From Thiohalocapsa halophila (GTDB lineage Bacteria; Pseudomonadota; Gammaproteobacteria; Chromatiales; Chromatiaceae): a DNA stretch of 64,000 nucleotides. Location of the stretch: the NCBI RefSeq assembly GCF_016583825.1, contig NZ_NRRV01000007.1:49010-113009 (forward strand), given 5' to 3'. The translations under genes and the position numbers were made by a program. Under the pieces are notes generated by a model. It did not search any database. It saw only the letters and a program-made list of their open reading frames with translations, and was not told where the DNA came from. Shown piece after piece: positions 58,578 to 64,000 of this stretch (its first letter is position 1; each line of letters starts with the position of its first letter).

Positions 58578-60806
58578 CTAGCGCTCCTCCTTGGAAAAGA
58601 CAGTTTGCCGGCGGTGGATGGCCTCCCGCAACACCTCAATCTCGTAATCCCGACTGTAACGACTTGGGTTCTGAGCTAGCAATCCCTTATACTTGCTGTT
58701 GTGTCTACGCGAGTACGATTTCTCTGGCGCGGACACGCGTGCGAAGCGTAGCTGCGCAATTCGGAGACCAGGGTACAGAATTATTGGCATTGCTCCTGAA
58801 TTGTGTATCTCCAATGTAATCGCGCCGGAGAATCCCGGATCAATAAACCCTGCTGTCATGTGGACCTCCACCCCCAAGCGTGCAAAGCTCGACCGCCCTT
58901 CGATCTCAGCGGCAATATTATCGCTCAACTCGATATACTCCATCGTGTGCGCAAGAACGAATTGCCCCGGTGTGAGTGAAATCGAATCAAGAATATCCAA
59001 GTCAACAATCTCTGACTCGCTGGCAGCTTGCTCGCGATTCTTTGGATCAACGAAGTCAATTATTCCATACTTGTTGCGATGATAAATTTCGAAAGACGTT
59101 CCTAAGCGAACATCCAGTGAAGCGGAACCCAACTGCTCATCCAAACACATTATAGGCACAACCAGGATCTCTTTGTCCCCAAGGGCCTTCTTGATTTGAT
59201 GATCAACTAGAACGGAATTGCCCAATAAGTTGTTAGAGAACGTCCCAGTCGCGGACGCGCCTCTGTTTGTGGGAGCGAGCGCCGCACGCGCAGCAGGATT
59301 GGGAGCAGACCTCAGAAGCGTGAACCATTCGGAGACTTGAATGGATCTAAGAACCGCGCTATCGAACCGTGAAAATTCGCTGTTTGCAAGCTCCAGCGAG
59401 GTATGGTCTTTTAATGAGCTGGCAGGCGAACCTTCGGCCGCATCGCCACTATTCGCCGTTGCGCACAGCCGCTGGAACAGTTCGGTGTTCCGTACAACCC
59501 AGGCGGCGAGAAGAATCTCTGGGAGATTCGCGGGCTCCTCGATGACATCGTCAGCATCGCCTTTTGGGACGCCGGGTATTGGGATCCCTCGGCTCAGGCG
59601 AGAGATGAGTCCATCCAATTCTTTTTCGGAAGTTGGTTTAACTTGCTTTAGTAATGCTTCCACATCATCGGCGAGGCTTTCCGCAATATCAACATCATCG
59701 GCTTTCTTAAATACCTCTTCCACAAAGAATGTCCCAAGCAAATTCGCGGCGTCTATAATACTCCGATCACTAAGCAACTGTGGGTCATCACGGCCCGCTG
59801 CTATAAATTCTATCACGGAATACTGTTCCGCTATTAAGTCTTCTACCGATTTGAGGCGCATGAGCGCCGGATGTCGGTGTCGCAGCAGCCTCTCAATTAG
59901 GTAGAGCCGCAATATTGCCGGGGGATAACCGTCCATGAATTCCCGCTGCGTGACAGGATACTCGGCGTCAGTAAAAAGGAAAGCGGACCATTGAGAAAAC
60001 CAGAACGCGGGACCGAGCGCGAGAGCGGCGAAAAGGTCACACCACAACTCTTCTAGCCATCTCTCCACTTGATCACATTTTGCGCTTTCAAGAAGCAAAA
60101 CTACGCGATCCCCGCCAATGGTCTCGCGGTATTTCTCGAATTTACGTATCAACTCGTCAAACGGCAGGTGGTGGGCCATTTCATGTACGATGGTAGGCCA
60201 GCGGCACGGATTCCCGGTGTCTATCCGCGGAACTGTAATATGGGCTTCGTGACCTACCTTTTTTTGGTATTCATTAGCGGGAAGTTCACTGATCTTCTCG
60301 GGATTGTACCTAGCGAAGAAGCTCTTGAGGTCTTCTCGTGTGCGCTTCAGGTATTCTTCTTCGTACTGTTGTAGTACCTGGCTTGAGAAGGTCGTCTCGC
60401 CAAGTTCCTCCGTCGGGAGGATATCGATGGCGTCAAATCCCTGAAGATGCTTACTGTCAATAACACGCGTGAATCGCTTCAGCTCTACCGGTTCAGAAGG
60501 GCGCGGCAAATAATGAAGAAAGCCTGAATGTAGATGGCCGATGTCACGCAAAACGTTCGTGATTTGCGTCTCCAAAGCACCCGCGTTCTCCTCCGTGCAG
60601 GGCGTCCGTAACAGCAGCACAGTAATGTCCCAAAGTTCCCTCAAGAAGCCTTGGTAGTGTGCGATTAGTTGCACTTTGTCGTTAGCTGTTATGCGAGATC
60701 CTTTGAAGAATTGCGTACTTATGTCTTCGAGGTGGCGATTGAACCGTGTCATTCGCTCTAAGACTTCAAAGATATAGAGGTCTTTGGGGTGGGGGTTGCT
60801 AGTCAA
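58578..60806 (-). CDS. Fusion of HEXXH metallopeptidase-like domain and dCTP deaminase domain
   Basis: A 742-residue protein. About residues 1-330: zinc metallopeptidase-like domain with H208-E209-M-A-H212 and a likely third ligand in EELWCD (E252/E253). The middle (330-520) has no recognised family. About 525-720: a complete dCTP deaminase/dUTPase-fold domain with SASLDVRLG, EGRSSFARLG (R638, S639, R643), E666 in ITLEIHN 28 residues on (same spacing as R110 to E138 in E. coli Dcd). TTG start with AGAAGGA upstream, overlapping the preceding stop by 3 bases. The catalytic residues being present suggests an active deaminase. Confidence 0.85.
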   Translation of the reverse strand: MTSNPHPKDLYIFEVLERMTRFNRHLEDISTQFFKGSRITANDKVQLIAHYQGFLRELWDITVLLLRTPCTEENAGALETQITNVLRDIGHLHSGFLHYLPRPSEPVELKRFTRVIDSKHLQGFDAIDILPTEELGETTFSSQVLQQYEEEYLKRTREDLKSFFARYNPEKISELPANEYQKKVGHEAHITVPRIDTGNPCRWPTIVHEMAHHLPFDELIRKFEKYRETIGGDRVVLLLESAKCDQVERWLEELWCDLFAALALGPAFWFSQWSAFLFTDAEYPVTQREFMDGYPPAILRLYLIERLLRHRHPALMRLKSVEDLIAEQYSVIEFIAAGRDDPQLLSDRSIIDAANLLGTFFVEEVFKKADDVDIAESLADDVEALLKQVKPTSEKELDGLISRLSRGIPIPGVPKGDADDVIEEPANLPEILLAAWVVRNTELFQRLCATANSGDAAEGSPASSLKDHTSLELANSEFSRFDSAVLRSIQVSEWFTLLRSAPNPAARAALAPTNRGASATGTFSNNLLGNSVLVDHQIKKALGDKEILVVPIMCLDEQLGSASLDVRLGTSFEIYHRNKYGIIDFVDPKNREQAASESEIVDLDILDSISLTPGQFVLAHTMEYIELSDNIAAEIEGRSSFARLGVEVHMTAGFIDPGFSGAITLEIHNSGAMPIILYPGLRIAQLRFARVSAPEKSYSRRHNSKYKGLLAQNPSRYSRDYEIEVLREAIHRRQTVFSKEER

Positions 60807-61201
60807 AGCTCAATCCTTCTTTTCTCGATATTATCGAAATCCAAGATAATGACCGAAACGTGCTTAGGCCGACCTGTCGACAAACTACCAAACGTCTCGA
60901 GAAACTCATCGTAGGCGGTACCGAGAGGCCACCAAGACCCACCCTTTAACAGCAAGTTTAGTAGTAGTTGATCCGGGAAATCCTGGTCAGTTTTGATGGA
61001 GAGGTGCTGTAGGCGTGGCGGAGCGCGTCCGGTTAACACTTCCACGATCTGCGCAGTTTCGGGATAGTCGATGAGGCAGCCGCAGAAATCAAGTACCAGT
61101 TGGGAGTCTTCCGCTATTCGAGGATGCTCTTCGCAGGTTGACAGCGCAATCGATCTGTTTAGGTGTGGACCAAGCAGTTCTCTTAATCGTATCGTAGTCA
61201 T
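60803..61201 (-). CDS. STAS-like protein, second gene of the operon
   Basis: A 132-residue protein with a STAS-like pattern: SQLVLDFCGCLIDYPETAQIVEVL resembles the strand-helix phosphorylatable loop region of STAS-like/DUF4325 proteins. It overlaps the ATPase gene and the fusion gene by 4 and 4 bp. Likely an anti-anti-sigma-type switch partner. Family assignment is moderate. Confidence 0.6.
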   Translation of the reverse strand: MTTIRLRELLGPHLNRSIALSTCEEHPRIAEDSQLVLDFCGCLIDYPETAQIVEVLTGRAPPRLQHLSIKTDQDFPDQLLLNLLLKGGSWWPLGTAYDEFLETFGSLSTGRPKHVSVIILDFDNIEKRRIEL

Positions 61202-62172
61202 AAATTGACAGCTCCGTGGTATGCAAACCCCATATTCGTGGATAGGTGAAAAAAATTCTTCCGTATTTCGGAGTGAGTTGTTTCTCGAAGGTTGGTAAGG
61301 AGTCCGCGGCTATCCGCATCGAACACCGATAGGTCGACTCCTAGGCTAATGCAGCCTTGCATGATCAACGACATCCCTAGCCCAAGGTTTACCCCGTTTC
61401 CGGATTTAGTAGAAAATCCTTCTTTCAAGGCCATGCGATAGGACTCGGCGACGCCCTGATGACGAAGGCGCTTGATCTTTGCTTCCTCCCCCCATTGACT
61501 CCATAGGCTTTGATGAATCCCAGGTCCGGTGTCGCTGTAGGAAAATTTGAGCACTTCTGTGCCGGTGGGTTGCAGCCGCCGTTCAAGCCCGAGGGCTGCT
61601 ATCCCGGAAGTGTGGTCTGCTGTGTTCTTTGCCATCTCTCGGAGAATAATGACGAGTTGGTTGAGGTTCTTGGTGCGGGGGAGGCTATCAAAGATTCCCA
61701 CCAACCATTCCTCTAAGCCCTTGACAGCGAGCCGCCGGTCGGCAGATGTGGCCATATTTAAGAACTGTAATGGATACATCACTCCGAGCCGTGGATCGTT
61801 TCCAATGGCGACACAACGCGGATCAGGGCAAGTTGGAGTCTCGAATAAGTCAGGCTGTGTTGCTTTTTGAGAAATTGCTGCATTGTGTTTTGCAATTACT
61901 TGCTGAAAGTTGAGATCGCAAAGGTAGTCGTCAAGGGGTTTCCGGCCGGGTGGTTCAATTAGGATAGGCGTTTGATCGTCTGATAGTTGTATAATGCGAA
62001 GTATCCTGATAAGGAGTATAGCTAGAGCCGGCGCGTCGATTTCCTTACACCTCGAAAAGTCGATCAGAAAACTATTTTTTCGACTGGCTCTTGCGGGTAA
62101 TCGGAATAATAGCGGATGATACGAGGTCAGCTCGGGCCATACTTTTATCCTAATGGGTTTGCCGTGACTCAT
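61198..62172 (-). CDS. GHKL ATPase with N-terminal STAS-like domain, first gene of the operon
   Basis: A 324-residue protein. Residues about 30-95 look STAS-like (FLIDFSRCKEIDAPALAILLIRI, then LDDYLCDLNFQQVI). The C-terminal GHKL/HATPase domain has N-box E179-M-A-K-N183-TADH187, G1 box D214-TGPGIH, and G2 box GNGVNLGLGMSLI. Such proteins are anti-sigma-factor-like kinases or signalling ATPases. ATG at 62172; no clear SD. Confidence 0.75.
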   Translation of the reverse strand: MSHGKPIRIKVWPELTSYHPLLFRLPARASRKNSFLIDFSRCKEIDAPALAILLIRILRIIQLSDDQTPILIEPPGRKPLDDYLCDLNFQQVIAKHNAAISQKATQPDLFETPTCPDPRCVAIGNDPRLGVMYPLQFLNMATSADRRLAVKGLEEWLVGIFDSLPRTKNLNQLVIILREMAKNTADHTSGIAALGLERRLQPTGTEVLKFSYSDTGPGIHQSLWSQWGEEAKIKRLRHQGVAESYRMALKEGFSTKSGNGVNLGLGMSLIMQGCISLGVDLSVFDADSRGLLTNLRETTHSEIRKNFFHLSTNMGFAYHGAVNL

Positions 62173-62428
62173 GCTTGAGGGTTACTCAGTTGTGGGCGCG
62201 CTTCTCGTCTGGCTGCGAGAAAAGAGTAACTGACTGCGAATACCACAGAGTTCCGGGCACGATAACGAATGGGCTTGCGCGACGTGGATCGTCAGGGCCA
62301 GAGAACAGGGATGCGTTAAACGGTCATGGCTATCGATCGCGGGTAGCAGCGGCTGCAGGGGTGTTGGAAGCACGGACGCCAAGGCTTGGACTCTGTCGGG
62401 AAGGCGTACCGGTACCGGTCGTCTCGGC

Positions 62429-63466
62429 CAGGGTCAGCGCATAAAAAACCATCAGCCGAAGAGCACCTTGGCGCGGTAGTCGTCGTTCCAAGCGGCCTCG
62501 CGGCGTTTCTGCAAGAGCCGCCGCTGAGAGGGCTCCTGCTCGAACAGGTTCATGCACAGATGGCGGATTGCGGTCATGATGGCCGGCGCGTTGCCTCTGC
62601 GGATGCGGCTCGCATCTTCGTTGAAGACGACGTCCAGGCGCCAGTGCAGCCGGTTCTCGATGCCCCAGTGGCCGCGGACGGCGTGGGCGAAGCGCTTGGC
62701 GTCGGCGCGGATGGAGTTGATGAACAGGCGCTGCTCGATTGAATGCTCATCGCCGCTCCAACACTCGCGCTCGACGAGGCCGATGCTGCGCAGTGCACGC
62801 CAACGCGACGCTTCGGACAGCGTGCCGAGTTCCTCGGTGATCCAGTACCGGCGCACTTCCAAACGCCCGTGATCTTTGTCGGTTTCCTCGATGTAATCAT
62901 GGGCGACACCAGCGAAGCCGTCGGCCCGCGCCGTGGCGAAGAAGTCCTCCACCTCCTCATGCAGGGTGCCCTGGTTGCCTTTGAGCCCGAGCACGTAGTC
63001 GGCACCTTGGTCGTCGATTTGTTCGGCAATCTTGGTCTGGCAGCCCATGGCGTCGATGCTCACGATGCAGCCTTTGAGTTCCAGCAACTCCAGCAGTTTG
63101 GGAATGGCCGTGACCTCGTTGGACTTCTCCGCCGTCGCCTCTTGCCTCAGCACCAAGCGGTTGCGACAGCCCCAAGCACTGACCATGTGCAGCGCGGACT
63201 TGCCGCGGCGGCGATCGCGCGCGCCGCGTGCCGTCTTGCCGTCGACCGCGATCAGCTCGCCGCCGGTCGCCTCGGACACAGCCCGCGTCCAGCTCACGAA
63301 GCACTCCTGAAACGCCTTCGGGGACAGGCCGGAGATCACGTAGGCAATGCAGTCATGCGATGGAATCCCATTGCGGAAAGGCGCGAACCTGCGCAACCAG
63401 TCGAGCTTGGACTGGCCGAACTGCTCAATCGCCTCCCAGCCGTCGGCGCCGCTGAGCACCCCCCTA
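62429..63466 (-). mobile_element. Partial ISAs1-type element
   Basis: A plausible terminal repeat CAGGGTCAGCGCATAAAA at 62429, a transposase gene 62452-63459, and an abrupt break near 63466 where a different transposase region starts. The opposite terminal repeat is therefore missing. Confidence 0.5.
62452..63459 (-). pseudogene. ISAs1-type transposase, N-terminally truncated
   Basis: A 335-residue DDE transposase with IAVDGKTARGARD, SIDAMGCQTKIAEQI, and HWGIENRLHWRLDVVFNEDASRIRR. Roughly the first 40 residues (usual ISAs1 N-terminus) are absent: the frame begins inside SGADGWEAIEQFGQSKLDWLRRF. Probably inactive. Confidence 0.85.
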
Positions 63467-63502
63467 GGTTGTTCACTTTACCGTGTCTGACGCCCAATCC
63501 GT

Positions 63503-64000
63503 TCATGCAGTTTTCATGTCTGCCTTGAAGGCGCGCCGGCGTCGCGCCAGGATGGAAAGCCCGAGGTTGCTCTCGACCCACTGCTCGACATCGATGCCGC
63601 GCACCGAGGTCATCGCCTCGCGAATGGCCGGGGCGCTCAACTGCGAGAGGAACGCCGGGATCAGCAGCACCAGCCGACCGACCTCCTTGAGCGGGCCGCG
63701 GGCGGTGAAGGTCTTGTAGTGGCCGAAGACCGATTCGATGATGTCCGAGGAGGCCAGCCAGGTGGCGCCTGCGGGCAACTTGGCCGCCTCCTGCTCGACG
63801 TGCTCCAGCAGGGCGGTGCGGAAGTCGTCCACCGGAGCCGCAAGCGGTTCCAGCGCGGCGAGCTTCGCCCGGACCTGCGCCGGTGCTGCGCGCGAGAGGC
63901 CTTGGGTTTTCAGCACCGTCTGCACGGTCTTGGACACGGCGATGGTCTGCGCCCACTCCGGCAGGATCTCCCGATACGCCAACACCCAATCGAAGGCGTC
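63503..64000 (-). CDS. Transposase fragment at the window edge
   Basis: The last 160-odd residues of a transposase of unclear family (SSDIIESVFGHYKTFTARGPL, VEQWVESNLGLSILARRRRAF). The frame stays open to base 64000, so the rest lies outside. Its insertion seems to have truncated the ISAs1 element at 63466. Confidence 0.7.
   Translation of the reverse strand, partial: DAFDWVLAYREILPEWAQTIAVSKTVQTVLKTQGLSRAAPAQVRAKLAALEPLAAPVDDFRTALLEHVEQEAAKLPAGATWLASSDIIESVFGHYKTFTARGPLKEVGRLVLLIPAFLSQLSAPAIREAMTSVRGIDVEQWVESNLGLSILARRRRAFKADMKTA

Overview
The window is a GC-rich chromosomal segment of a gammaproteobacterium. The best guess is a purple sulfur bacterium or close relative (Chromatiales). Support comes from the hydrogenase order hynS-isp1-isp2-hynL, known from Thiocapsa and Allochromatium-type organisms, and from the gammaproteobacterial set xseA, guaB/guaA, mrcB, lpxH, tsaB, murU, yadGH and a Pro-Arg-His-Lys tRNA cluster. 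No 16S rRNA is present, so placement is an inference.

Layout. 1-6.9 kb: LuxR-type response regulator, xseA, then guaB-guaA and tadA. 7.1-8.2 kb: an orphan STAS-like gene and a decayed RelE-type toxin relic. 8.2-8.7 kb: four tRNA genes. 8.9-20.7 kb: folD, cysS, ppiB, lpxH, a DUF455 ferritin-like gene, and the leftward run mrcB, TPR lipoprotein, DinG-type helicase, tsaB. 20.9-28.9 kb: a YadGH-type ABC exporter, small envelope or unknown genes including a secreted Hsp20-like protein, mtaB, OsmC and a CDGSH iron-sulfur protein. 29-36 kb: murU, then ligase/hydrolase genes (GCS2-like ligase, M14-type hydrolase, amidoligase plus class I glutamine amidotransferase) with VanZ-like and YqaA-like membrane proteins. 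36-43.1 kb: DUF2237 and DUF302 genes and the membrane-bound Isp-type [NiFe] hydrogenase, with a good FNR-type site upstream. 43.4-49 kb: a 34-aa single-TM protein, a Dpp/Opp-type ABC system with a permease-ATPase fusion, and a UMF1-type MFS protein.

From 49 kb onward the window becomes an accessory island: a two-gene module with a degenerate ImmA/IrrE-like C-terminus bracketed by direct repeats; an interrupted antitoxin-like gene; an ISAs1-type element whose transposase carries a DruA-like (DUF4338) N-terminus and is split at an A AAA AAG slip site; a nested IS66 element; a PLD-like nuclease relic; a solitary N4-cytosine-type DNA methyltransferase; and a leftward operon of five tightly coupled genes (62172 down to 57403). 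The island ends in two more transposase fragments. The methyltransferase and operon are visibly richer in A and T than the rest, which suggests recent transfer.

The most notable find is that operon. It encodes a STAS-GHKL ATPase, a STAS-like partner, a fusion of an HEXXH metallopeptidase-like domain to a dCTP deaminase domain with its catalytic residues intact, a membrane protein, and a small helical protein. It reads like a partner-switch regulator controlling a nucleotide-depleting, possibly protease-activated, membrane-associated effector. I do not recognise it as a named defence system. Its anti-phage role is an inference.
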